Shown: piece after piece, positions 6,489 through 13,049 of the stretch
Layout: each line of letters opens with the position of its first letter
Numbering within the stretch: position 1 is the stretch's first letter
Source: CAJXZP01 sp041563475
GTDB taxonomy: Bacteria; Bacteroidota; Bacteroidia; Flavobacteriales_G; Salibacteraceae
Length of the DNA stretch: 14,200 bases
Direction of reading: 5' to 3'
NCBI GenBank assembly: GCA_041563475.1
Contig: JBFFMY010000062.1
Span: 1 to 14,200 of the forward strand
Program-made: the position numbers and the translations under genes
The notes under the pieces: model-generated
What the model saw: only the letters and a program-made list of their open reading frames with translations
What the model was told of the DNA's origin: nothing
Database searches by the model: none

Positions 6489-7455
6489 ATGTGTAAATTA
6501 TTTCAGCCTTTCTACTTGTTTCCCTATTGGAACTATTACCCGTCTCACCCTTTCCCATAGTGCTAATAATTCTATCAGGAGCAACACCATTTTTTATTAA
6601 ATAATCCTTGAGAGCATCAGCACGGTTTTCAGATAAACTCTTATTTGCTTTCTCATCTCCCTCCTCACTAGCATATCCAAATATCATTATTTTTCTATCA
6701 GGGTCTGCATCTAGTTTTCCCAAAATATTGGTTAATTGTTTTTCGGACATTTTCACCCTGATATCTGGAGTATTATATTCAAATAAAACTGTATTTGGGC
6801 TTAAAGTAGGTCTTATTAGGTCCTTCCCTCCTCTTAGATCTTCAATATTATTATTATTTATCTTGTCAATCGACTCTTTGTACGTCCCCTTGAAAGTACC
6901 GTTTTCATTTTTTATTACTGAAGCAATGTAACCATAGTCTCCTTTGTTTATACTTGACCTTAGGGAAACATTCATTTCAATGGTTTGTTGATCATTTCCC
7001 CTGCGTTTACCAATTTCTCTTAAAGGTGTTGGCATTCTCAAAAGTGATGACTCACCTGCATATTTACCTAAATCATCAAACCATCTAATAACAATTAACT
7101 CCTCTAACCCATCTAGGTCAATTGCTGCAATAGGTTTATTCCCAGCAAATTGGTATGGTGTATACCAAGGATATGATTTAGTCAAAGGGTCAACACTTAA
7201 AAACTTTCCTAACGCAGGGTTATAGATCCTAAAACCATAATCATAGGTTGATTGACCTCCGCCTAAACCCTCTGGATCTTTCTCCTTTCCGTTAAAGACA
7301 TACCTGTACGAACTTACGCGGATTTTTTTCGATAGCCCTTTTTTTTCCAGATCCTTTCCAAAAAAATTGTAATCGACTTCTAGAGCTCTCCCAAGGGTAT
7401 ATGTGTGGTTTAATCGTGTCATTTTCGGTAGTGCAATATAACTATTTATTCTCAT
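6463..7455 (-). CDS. Rhs core fused to an OmpA-like C-terminal domain
   Basis: A 330-residue displaced Rhs cassette. Residues 1-20 are a new leader; from about residue 22 (GRALEVDYNFFGKDLEKKG) the protein matches the Rhs gene at the right end of the window. The core-associated region spans about 50-116 (YRYVFNGKEKDPEG, RIYNPALGKFLSVDP, PYQFAGNKPIAAIDLDGLEE). A linker of about 100 residues leads to an OmpA/Pal-like peptidoglycan-association domain at about 220-325 (TVLFEYNTPDIR, NKSLSENRADALKDYL, GVAPDRIISTMGKGE). The usual peptidoglycan-contact Asp of the GHTD motif is Ser263 here (GYAS), while the conserved Arg (R278) is kept. The gene overlaps the 61-aa gene upstream by 14 bases and the YwqK-like gene downstream by 26. 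The tip may bind the cell wall rather than be an enzyme; toxicity is unproven. Confidence 0.8.
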   Translation of the reverse strand: MRINSYIALPKMTRLNHTYTLGRALEVDYNFFGKDLEKKGLSKKIRVSSYRYVFNGKEKDPEGLGGGQSTYDYGFRIYNPALGKFLSVDPLTKSYPWYTPYQFAGNKPIAAIDLDGLEELIVIRWFDDLGKYAGESSLLRMPTPLREIGKRRGNDQQTIEMNVSLRSSINKGDYGYIASVIKNENGTFKGTYKESIDKINNNNIEDLRGGKDLIRPTLSPNTVLFEYNTPDIRVKMSEKQLTNILGKLDADPDRKIMIFGYASEEGDEKANKSLSENRADALKDYLIKNGVAPDRIISTMGKGETGNSSNRETSRKAEIIYTYEKKKDDN

Positions 7456-7627
7456 TTTTATTCCGCCAAGCCTTTATCATATTACTAAATGGCACTCGAT
7501 TTAAAACCATTTTAGTATAATCAAACACTCTTTTATACTCAACTGCTGTAAGCTTTGGCAAATAGATACTCATCCATGTCAACCAAACCAATAACATCAA
7601 GAACATGACTAAAACTGTGTAATTCAT
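7442..7627 (-). CDS. Small membrane protein, 61 aa
   Basis: A 61-residue protein with one N-terminal transmembrane segment (about residues 3-25, YTVLVMFLMLLVWLTWMSIY) and a basic cytoplasmic-like tail ending RNKNENK. Its stop codon lies 14 bases inside the OmpA-fused Rhs gene, so both may be on one transcript. No family is recognised. It could be a leftover immunity gene of an older cassette or a gene of the inserted element; composition and the coupled overlap make it plausible, but its small size keeps confidence moderate. Confidence 0.5.
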   Translation of the reverse strand: MNYTVLVMFLMLLVWLTWMSIYLPKLTAVEYKRVFDYTKMVLNRVPFSNMIKAWRNKNENK

Positions 7628-8303
7628 CTTAACCTATTTTTATAATTCACCTAACAAGATACTACGCAGGGAAACACGCAAATTATATCGTTCTCCCTTC
7701 CTCTTGCTTCCATCTTACCCAAAGGTTAGAAAAAAGGTGCTTTCAAAAAAGGACACTATTATTTCATTGATTAATAGCTATTTGTATTTTTTAGGATTCT
7801 TCTGGGTCATTTTGATTTAGGAAAAGTTTCGGGAAGGTCATGCCGTTTTACTTGTTTCTCACTTCTCACTCTTCCCGACTGCCTTCCGCAGAGGATCACC
7901 AAAAAAAAGAAACAATTTCCGCCCCTCGATCCCCCGTTATTATTTCTCTTTTTTTGATGGTAAAAAAACATGCTTTTTGAAGGTTTTTTCATTTTAACCA
8001 CAGAGTCAAAATAGAGCTTTTTTTCTCCAAACGTGATTTTACGTAAAAACTCCTTTAACCATAAGGGATTCAGCCTCATTTTACCCGTTCAAAATGAGCC
8101 ACCTTTCCTCTGTGTTACTAGACGTGAAAAGGCGGCTATTATTTTACATATCTCTTTGCTTTCTTAGGATTAGGGTTCGGGAAAACAATCGCTATTTTGT
8201 CTTTTTTAAGCCTTCTTAAGGACTTTGAAGGGTTGTTTTAGGGTGATGTGACAGATTTTTATTTGCAGTCTTATACAGGCTTCTTTTGCGTTTAAAACTC
8301 GCC
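7628..8303. other. 676-base stretch without a convincing gene
   Basis: No credible protein is seen here. The only sizeable open frame (7807-8079, minus) encodes a low-complexity basic product (KKRNNNGGSRGGN...) with no domain character and is rejected. The stretch is rich in homopolymer T and A runs and contains an inverted repeat at 8075-8098. It lies between the Rhs cassettes and the recombinase element, so it is where the left end of that element should be, but no boundary repeat was identified with confidence. Confidence 0.6.
8075..8098. repeat. 8-bp inverted repeat with 8-base spacer
   Basis: CTCATTTT (8075-8082) and AAAATGAG (8091-8098) are exact reverse complements around ACCCGTTC. 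Neither strand has a T run directly after it, so it is not a typical terminator. The arm-spacer-arm geometry resembles a tyrosine-recombinase core site, and two such recombinases are encoded 0.8-2.7 kb away; that link is speculative. Confidence 0.4.
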
Positions 8304-8582
8304 CTACTTATCTCCGTAATGTGCCCAGGCACTCAACACATAAACAACCACCACTTTTTCGTCAATAGAATACACCAATCGGTGTTTCCCATTTATCCTT
8401 CTCGAATACAATCCGGAAAGTCCATGTTTTAATATTTCCGGCCTACCTGTTCCCCTTTGTGGATGCTCTTTTAACTCTAATAATATCTTTTCTATTTTCT
8501 TTAATACCGCTCTATCTCCTGCCTTCTTATGCTTGGATATATCGTTTAGGGCTATCTCTGTAAATTCCAGTTCGTAACTCAT
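8304..8582 (-). CDS. YoeB/Txe-family mRNA-interferase toxin
   Basis: A 92-residue RelE-superfamily toxin of the YoeB/Txe type, which cleaves mRNA at the ribosome. Family marks are clear: HPQRGTGRPEILKHGLSGLYSRRINGKHRLVYSIDEK (about residues 40-76) and the ending LSAWAHYGDK. Likely active-site residues by comparison with YoeB are Glu49, Arg61 or Arg62 in SRRIN, and His88 with Tyr89 near the C-terminus; all are present, so the toxin looks intact. Length is normal for the family (about 85 residues in E. coli). The ATG overlaps the stop of the upstream antitoxin gene (ATGA at 8579-8582), the usual coupled arrangement. It probably stabilises the adjacent recombinase-carrying element. Confidence 0.93.
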   Translation of the reverse strand: MSYELEFTEIALNDISKHKKAGDRAVLKKIEKILLELKEHPQRGTGRPEILKHGLSGLYSRRINGKHRLVYSIDEKVVVVYVLSAWAHYGDK

Positions 8583-8830
8583 AAACCCAGTAATTCCGAG
8601 ATTTCTTTATCCGTTTTTACTCGTTTTGTTTTCCCCTCCTTTACCTGCTGCATACTTTCTTTTATCCTCGATAACATTTCGGTGTTAAAGTAAACATCAT
8701 CCTCACTCACCGGTCTTAAAACATACGCTTTGTCTTTCCCTCGTTGAACGATTATTTGCTCTCCTTTGTCCGCTCTTTCAAAGTATACCCTCTGATTTTG
8801 CCTAAATTCTCTACTGCTGATGACTAACAT
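8579..8830 (-). CDS. YefM/Phd-family antitoxin
   Basis: The antitoxin partner of the YoeB-like toxin. From ATG at 8830 the product is about 83 residues: an N-terminal Phd/YefM DNA-binding fold (MLVISSREFRQNQRVYFERADKGEQIIVQRGKDKAYVLRPVSED) and an acidic/helical C-terminal toxin-binding tail ending KEISELLGL. An upstream in-frame ATG at 8866 exists, but it falls inside the likely promoter and operator (8849-8871), and family members begin at the MLVISSREFR-type start, so 8830 is chosen. The antitoxin normally neutralises the toxin and, with it, represses the operon through the palindrome upstream. Its stop overlaps the toxin start by 4 bases. Confidence 0.92.
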   Translation of the reverse strand: MLVISSREFRQNQRVYFERADKGEQIIVQRGKDKAYVLRPVSEDDVYFNTEMLSRIKESMQQVKEGKTKRVKTDKEISELLGL

Positions 8831-8848
8831 TTTCTTCGTTTTTATTTG

Positions 8849-8871
8849 TGTACCAATATGGTACAAATATA
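8849..8871 (-). promoter_or_regulatory. Promoter and palindromic operator of the toxin-antitoxin operon
   Basis: A perfect palindrome TGTACCA-ATA-TGGTACA (8849-8865) overlaps a minus-strand -7 element TATATTTG (8864-8871), consensus TAnnTTTG. Transcription would start near 8857, giving a short leader before the ATG at 8830. Overlap of palindrome and promoter is the standard arrangement for antitoxin autorepression; binding itself is inferred. Confidence 0.65.
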
Positions 8872-8889
8872 CAAATTATATCTTTCCCT

Positions 8890-9828
8890 CTAAAACGGGT
8901 AAAACGTGTCTATATCCTTTTGTAGATCTTCCGTCTGGTTGACTAAATACCCCTCGGTACTGCTCACATACCGGTGCCCTGCCATGTATTGAACTTGCCT
9001 GAGATTGTACTGTTTTAACCAATGAGTGATTACCGATGTGCGCACCTGCTTAAAATTGATAAATGCCTTGTTTTGGCTTTTTATCTCCTGGCTTAATCGC
9101 TTCCAGATTTCTTTTATATCTGTTCTGCCGCTATGCTGCTTTCCAACAGGTGGAGTACTTATAAATAAATGGGTTGATTCCTCTTTGCTGTATTGAAGTA
9201 ATTCCGCTCTGGTGGTATACTGGTATTCCATCATCTCTATTATCTGGTTTGATTTTAGCTCTAAGGTGCGCTCATTGCTCTTTCTACTACCTGAAATGTA
9301 TATTTTCCCTTCCTTTAGTTTTAGATCGCTTAATTGAAGCCTATTCACTTCCGGTGTCGTTAGCCCCTGATGGATCATTAAACTAATTATCGCCTTGTTT
9401 CTTGCTCTGCTCAATCGGTAACCCCTAAACCAGTTCCTATTTGCTCTTTCATCTTTTTCTGTAGGCACCTGGTATTCATTATACATCTTTTCCAGTTGCT
9501 GTTTATCCAGTAAGGGATAGAGCTTTTTATGTTTTGTCCCTCTTATTTTCAGATGCATTACCGGGTTTTCTCTTCGGTGTCCTCCCTCTATTTGATAATT
9601 GAAAAATTGCTTGATTACGTTTAAGCGGATATTTCGGGTTTTGCTTTCCTGTCCCTTTTTCTGCAAGTAGTTCAAATAGGCCAGTACTTCCTTTGCCGTA
9701 GCGTTTTCAACCGCTGCATGGTCTTTGTCTAAGTAGCTTAAAAAATCAAGTATATACGTGTTGTAATGACTTACCGTTGTTTTACTCTTTCCCTGGCTTT
9801 GCAGGTATGCTTTAAAGTTCTGTTCCAT
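8890..9828 (-). CDS. Tyrosine recombinase, second of a pair, with altered active site
   Basis: A 312-residue phage-integrase-family protein with an N-terminal SAM-like core-binding domain (about residues 1-95) and a catalytic domain (about 105-312). The nucleophile Tyr294 (STEGYL) and the preceding His285 (MAGHRY) are present, and Arg263 in FKQVRTSVITHW corresponds to the second catalytic Arg. The position of the first catalytic Arg, normally GLR, is Thr157 (GLTTPEV), and the His of HxxR is Lys260. The start at 9828 overlaps the end of the first recombinase gene by 17 bases, so the two are translated together. Paired recombinases with one divergent member occur in Tn554-like and other multi-recombinase elements; here the second may be regulatory or act as part of a heteromer. 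Family is certain, activity is not. Confidence 0.92.
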   Translation of the reverse strand: MEQNFKAYLQSQGKSKTTVSHYNTYILDFLSYLDKDHAAVENATAKEVLAYLNYLQKKGQESKTRNIRLNVIKQFFNYQIEGGHRRENPVMHLKIRGTKHKKLYPLLDKQQLEKMYNEYQVPTEKDERANRNWFRGYRLSRARNKAIISLMIHQGLTTPEVNRLQLSDLKLKEGKIYISGSRKSNERTLELKSNQIIEMMEYQYTTRAELLQYSKEESTHLFISTPPVGKQHSGRTDIKEIWKRLSQEIKSQNKAFINFKQVRTSVITHWLKQYNLRQVQYMAGHRYVSSTEGYLVNQTEDLQKDIDTFYPF

Positions 9829-10753
9829 TTCTATCGACTAAGTGGGTATATATTTGGGTACTTTCCAGGCTGCTATGCCCTAAAAACCGTTGGATTTTTT
9901 GTAATTCCATTCCGTTTTCCAAAAGGTGGGTGGCAATCGAGTGGCGAAGCGTATGTAGGCCTACTTCCTTTTGTTGTAAGTCCGGATTATCGACTAAAAG
10001 AATCAGTTTCTTTAAACGGGTGTACAAGCCACCCCCTGTCATGGGTTTACCGGATATTCCAACAAATAGATTTTCTTCCTTTTGCGTTTTGATTAGTTGT
10101 GGCCTGTAATCGTAGATCCATTCCTGTAATATTTGTGAACTGGATTTACTAAAAGGTACCAGTCTTTCTTTATAGTTCTTTCCCTTTCTTACGTGCAGGA
10201 TTCTGCGATCAAAGTTGATGTCTTCTATCGTTAAGCTGCTTCCTTCTCTTCTTCTAAGGCCACAACCGTAGAACACCACCAGCAGGGCTTTATCCCGTGC
10301 GTTAAAGGCTTCTTGTTTGGGGTGCTGGGTTTGCTGATCTGTGGCGTTAAACAGTTGTTTGACTTCCTCCTGGGTAAGTAGCGTAATGTTGCCCTTTTCC
10401 AGTTTGAGCTGTCTGAGCGTTACCGGGGGGATTCCCCTAGTGCCTTTGTGTTGTAGGTACTCATAGAACTTTTCTAAGGCTTGGATTTGTTGGTTGATGT
10501 ACTGATTACTCAGTCCCCCTGCTCTTCTTTCATTAGTTCTGGTACTGATATGGGTATAGTAACTTTTATAATGTTTTGTTTCTAGTCTGGTGATGTGTTC
10601 TACCCCTTGTTGTTCCAAATAGTGTAAAAACTCTCTCACCATTGTGGGCATGTTATACACCGTTTGCGCATTATATCCCAGTATATCCAACCACTCCCTA
10701 AAACCCATTTCCAGGTGCTCATAGCTGCTGTTTCTCAGGACTAATTTTTTCAC
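9812..10753 (-). CDS. Tyrosine recombinase, canonical active site
   Basis: A 313-residue XerC/D-like tyrosine recombinase. Core-binding domain at about residues 10-110; catalytic domain from about 125 with all expected residues: Arg167 (GCGLRRREG), a beta-hairpin Lys near 190-195 (RKGKNYKER), His267 and Arg270 (HTLRHS), His293 (LGHSSLESTQ) and Tyr302 (IYTH). It would cut and rejoin DNA through a 3'-phosphotyrosyl link, for integration or excision of the element. The start is GTG at 10753, preceded by a purine-rich AAAGAGAAG that may act as a ribosome binding site. The ATPase gene ends 15 bases upstream, and the second recombinase gene overlaps its end by 17 bases, so the three form one operon. 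Confidence 0.95.
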   Translation of the reverse strand: MKKLVLRNSSYEHLEMGFREWLDILGYNAQTVYNMPTMVREFLHYLEQQGVEHITRLETKHYKSYYTHISTRTNERRAGGLSNQYINQQIQALEKFYEYLQHKGTRGIPPVTLRQLKLEKGNITLLTQEEVKQLFNATDQQTQHPKQEAFNARDKALLVVFYGCGLRRREGSSLTIEDINFDRRILHVRKGKNYKERLVPFSKSSSQILQEWIYDYRPQLIKTQKEENLFVGISGKPMTGGGLYTRLKKLILLVDNPDLQQKEVGLHTLRHSIATHLLENGMELQKIQRFLGHSSLESTQIYTHLVDRNGTEL

Positions 10754-10768
10754 CTTCTCTTTCTTTTT

Positions 10769-12391
10769 TTAGAATTCCCGGGCTACTTGCGTTTTCTTGT
10801 TGATTTTCCGGTTGTTAGTTAGCCCACTTTCTAACTGGGCTACCCCTGAGCCGGTGGGCTTCTTTGGTAGAGTTAAATTTTTTAAGCTCTCTTCCAGTAC
10901 CTGATTAATCCCTTGCTGCAACTGCTTGTATTCCTCATAACTAATCACTTCGTATTCATACCCTCTGAGCTTATCCTTTTTAACTATTCTCAGGTACCCA
11001 TTAGTCAATAAATCCAAGTGGTAACGCTTTACCGTAGTGATAGGGATTCTGAGTTTTTGACTTAACTCCCGGTTAGTAAACACTCTCCTTTCCTGGCCTA
11101 ATATGTACAGCTTTAATTTTTCAAAGTAGTTTCTACAAGCTCCGTTTAGGTTATCTGATTTTCTAAGCAATACCGCTTTTAATAGGCTATTGGCTTCTTC
11201 TATATCTTCCAGAGTGGTTTCTATGTAAATCTCCCCGGTTTGCTTATCTGCCTTCTGTACTCTTTGGTATTGGTGATAAAAGGTGACCACTTCTATAAAC
11301 TGTAAATAGTGGTTATTGGTTCTTCTGGGTTTAAATACTTCTCTGGGGATTTGTAATAATTCCGCATAGGGGTTTACCACCTTAACCGGTTCTAAGATTC
11401 TTTGACAGTTGCGCAGAAGCTCCGCTGCTGTTTCTTCTTCATGTTCGTTTATTTTACCTGCCGAAGCTCTCCGTTGATAATCCATGATTTTTTTGTCTTG
11501 CTCCTCGCTTTCGTCCAGGTAAATCAAAAAAGACCGATTTGCATTGTCCTCATAGATCTGCTCTTTCGTAGTACATCCTGCGACACTTACCGGGCCTTCC
11601 ACTACCAGGTGCAGTGTTCTGGTTTCTCCTTTGGTGTTTTTATGCGCTACCGTTTTTGATATTTTCCTTTTGCTTTGCAGTTCTCTTAAAGGGTAAAGGG
11701 CGTTGTCTACCCCGTCCAGATCCTCTATCATTATCAGCTTATTTTTAAGCTCTCTTTGTCCAAAATAGTAAAACGCATTTTCTGATAATGTGGTGATTTC
11801 TATTCGATCTTCCTCCGGGATCAGGCTCCCTATTTTTTCTTGTAAATGTGTTTTCCCCGTTCCTGAACTTCCCAAACTAACAATGTGCAAGGGTTGTTCC
11901 TGTTTTCTGGAAGTAAATATCAAAAACATTAATAGCCGGTTATCGGTTTCCCCAATCATTCCGCTTTTGCCGATTAGCTCATTGGTTCTTTTCATTAGAT
12001 CAGGTGCTTTTAAAAAGTCTTCTGCTGCTTTTCGCTGCTGTGCCGTTAAAGTGGGACGGGTTGGCATTTCAGGGGCTTTGTTTTTGATTTGGTTCATCCG
12101 GTAGTCTTCCAGTTGCCCTGTAAGTTCTGCCAAGCTTGCTGCGATTACACTTGTGCCTATTTCCAGTTTCTCTGCCGCTCTTCTGATTAGCTTTTCTGTT
12201 TGAGTGTCGTTATATAAGTCCAGGTTATGCCTTAGAGGTGGAACACTACTATTTTTAAGTTCTATTTTCAAAGTGCTTCGCATCCTGTCTAATCCTTCTA
12301 GTTTGATTCCGCCCAGTACCGTTAGTTGAAGTAAATCGTTTTGGTAGATTAAGCTTTCTGGATTGGAGTAATTGAACTTTTTTGATGTCAT
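10769..12391 (-). CDS. Primase-associated P-loop ATPase with C-terminal winged helix
   Basis: A 540-residue P-loop ATPase. Walker A is GSSGTGKT at 174-181 and a Walker B-like LIMIEDLD is at 219-226, with an arginine-bearing ANRS near 284-287 as a possible sensor or finger. The N-terminal 165 residues include a helical LTAQQRKAAEDFLKAPDLMKRT region. The C-terminal part (about 435-490) looks like a winged helix (NRELSQKLRIPITTVKRYHLDLL). From memory, the same arrangement forms the C-terminal half of large CHC2/TOPRIM primases on Bacteroidota mobile elements; no zinc finger or TOPRIM part is encoded here, so this is a stand-alone version. It heads the operon with the two recombinases, 15 bases before the first. 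A role in element replication or transposition is inferred. Confidence 0.75.
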   Translation of the reverse strand: MTSKKFNYSNPESLIYQNDLLQLTVLGGIKLEGLDRMRSTLKIELKNSSVPPLRHNLDLYNDTQTEKLIRRAAEKLEIGTSVIAASLAELTGQLEDYRMNQIKNKAPEMPTRPTLTAQQRKAAEDFLKAPDLMKRTNELIGKSGMIGETDNRLLMFLIFTSRKQEQPLHIVSLGSSGTGKTHLQEKIGSLIPEEDRIEITTLSENAFYYFGQRELKNKLIMIEDLDGVDNALYPLRELQSKRKISKTVAHKNTKGETRTLHLVVEGPVSVAGCTTKEQIYEDNANRSFLIYLDESEEQDKKIMDYQRRASAGKINEHEEETAAELLRNCQRILEPVKVVNPYAELLQIPREVFKPRRTNNHYLQFIEVVTFYHQYQRVQKADKQTGEIYIETTLEDIEEANSLLKAVLLRKSDNLNGACRNYFEKLKLYILGQERRVFTNRELSQKLRIPITTVKRYHLDLLTNGYLRIVKKDKLRGYEYEVISYEEYKQLQQGINQVLEESLKNLTLPKKPTGSGVAQLESGLTNNRKINKKTQVAREF

Positions 12392-12423
12392 TTGAAAAAT
12401 ATTTTAATACACCTTATTCGGTA

Positions 12424-12454
12424 CAAAGCTACATTTTCAAGTTCAGCAAGACAA
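12424..12454 (-). promoter_or_regulatory. Bacteroidota-type promoter of the ATPase-recombinase operon
   Basis: On the minus strand a -33 TTG (12452-12454) and a -7 TAGCTTTG (12424-12431) are separated by 20 bases, close to the TTG-N19-21-TAnnTTTG pattern of Bacteroidota sigma-A promoters. Transcription would begin near 12417, about 25 bases before the ATPase ATG at 12391. Confidence 0.65.
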
Positions 12455-12488
12455 GTTGATTAGATTTTTATTTACCTTATCATATTCA

Positions 12489-12496
12489 TATCTTCG
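12489..12496 (+). promoter_or_regulatory. Weak -7 element for the XRE regulator gene
   Basis: TATCTTCG matches TAnnTTTG at all but one base and lies 48 bases before the XRE ATG. A T-rich stretch is present about 20 bases further up but no clear TTG. Offered only as the best candidate in the gap. Confidence 0.25.
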
Positions 12497-12543
12497 CTAC
12501 TTATTAGTAAAATAGGGTATTTCAACCCCTTTTAAGGTAGATA

Positions 12544-12882
12544 ATGAGCTTAGATTTTGGTAAACGGTTAGCAGAGTGTCGCAAGGCAAAAGGGCTTTCT
12601 CAAAAAGAGTTGGCTACTCAGCTTAATACTTCTCATTCGGTAATTGGTAAGTATGAACGAGAGGAAATGACTCCTTCTATTGAAGCTGCTGTAAAGCTTG
12701 CTAACTTGCTTGATACTACGGTTACTTATCTGCTCGGAGAGAACAAGGATTCTAAGTTATTGAAAGACCCTGCTATGCTTAAACGATTGCAAGAGATTGA
12801 AGGGCTAACACAAGAAGACAAAAACGGTGTGCTCTATGCGCTCGATAATCTGCTTAAAGCTGCTAAACTTAAAACGATTTAA
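12544..12882 (+). CDS. XRE-family transcriptional regulator
   Basis: A 112-residue regulator with a Cro/C1-type helix-turn-helix near the N-terminus (about residues 6-62): FGKRLAECRKAKGLSQKELA, then HSVIGKYERE for the recognition helix region and LANLLDTTVTYLLG at the end of the domain. The C-terminal 45 residues (KDPAMLKRLQEIEGL... LDNLLKAAKLKTI) are helical and may dimerise. It is transcribed away from the ATPase-recombinase operon with 152 bases between them, the usual position for a control gene of a mobile element, and probably regulates that operon and itself. Its TAA stop (12880-12882) is one base before the tRNA-like gene, so the tRNA may be released from the same transcript. Confidence 0.9.
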   Translation: MSLDFGKRLAECRKAKGLSQKELATQLNTSHSVIGKYEREEMTPSIEAAVKLANLLDTTVTYLLGENKDSKLLKDPAMLKRLQEIEGLTQEDKNGVLYALDNLLKAAKLKTI

Positions 12883-12883
12883 T

Positions 12884-12970
12884 ACGGGAGTGACCGAGTG
12901 GCTGAAGGCAGCTGACTTATAATCAGCCATACTTTTATTAGTACCGCGGGTTCGAATCCCGCTCCCCCCG
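12884..12970 (+). tRNA. Class II tRNA-like gene, anticodon UAU, damaged 5' acceptor strand
   Basis: The fold has a Ser-like D arm (CCGAGTGGCTGAAGG), an anticodon stem GCTGA/TCAGC (12911-12915, 12923-12927) with loop CTTATAA giving anticodon UAU, a long variable arm with stem TACT/AGTA, and a T arm around TTCGAAT (12951-12957) with stem GCGGG/CCCGC. The 3' acceptor strand is C-rich with G73 at 12970 and no encoded CCA. The 5' strand GGGAG pairs best if one T-stem pair is given to the acceptor (8/4 split), and the outermost bases facing CCC do not pair. The D stem also has an A-C mismatch. UAU would read Ile AUA, which is odd for a Ser-like class II body. It may be a minor or suppressor-type tRNA or a pseudogene. 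Shape is confident, function is not. Confidence 0.7.
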
Positions 12971-12976
12971 CTAATG

Positions 12977-13019
12977 AAAAAAGCCCCCAACTCTCGTTGA
13001 AGGCTTTCGTTTTTCTTTT
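12977..13019. terminator. Bidirectional terminator between the tRNA-like gene and the Rhs immunity gene
   Basis: Outer arms AAAGCC (12980-12985) and GGCTTT (13002-13007) and inner arms CAAC (12988-12991) and GTTG (12996-12999) form a two-part stem with loop TCTC. On the + strand CGTTTTTCTTTT follows; on the minus strand GGCTTTTTTC follows. It therefore can end both the XRE/tRNA transcript and the immunity gene transcript from the right. Confidence 0.8.
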
Positions 13020-13049
13020 CTCAAGCAAAAGGTTAGACCTCGACAAAGC

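Larger units (their letters stand above)
12411..12538. repeat. Three ACCTTA-type sites in the divergent regulatory region
   Basis: ACCTTAT occurs at 12411-12417 and 12474-12480, and the same core appears on the other strand as TAAGGT at 12533-12538. Spacing is about 60 bases each time. One copy covers the expected transcription start of the ATPase operon and another lies just before the XRE start codon, so these are candidate operator sites for the XRE protein; binding is unproven. Confidence 0.35.

Noticed and set aside
7719..7729. AAAGGTTAGA shared with 13026-13036 as possible direct repeat of an element
   Set aside because: A 10-base match is expected by chance in a window of this size, and flanking bases diverge; not enough to call an attachment duplication.
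7807..8079. 90-aa minus-strand open frame in the long gap
   Set aside because: Low-complexity basic product without domain, start inside an inverted repeat, and no neighbour coupling; looks like chance translation of homopolymer-rich DNA.
9174..12104. Plus-strand frames inside the recombinase and ATPase genes
   Set aside because: They lie antisense to genes with clear catalytic motifs and have no start or domain support.
12805..12990. Minus-strand open frame encoding GGSGIRTRGTNK
   Set aside because: This is the antisense of the tRNA-like gene; proteins starting with such GGSGIRTR phrases are a well-known annotation artefact over class II tRNAs.
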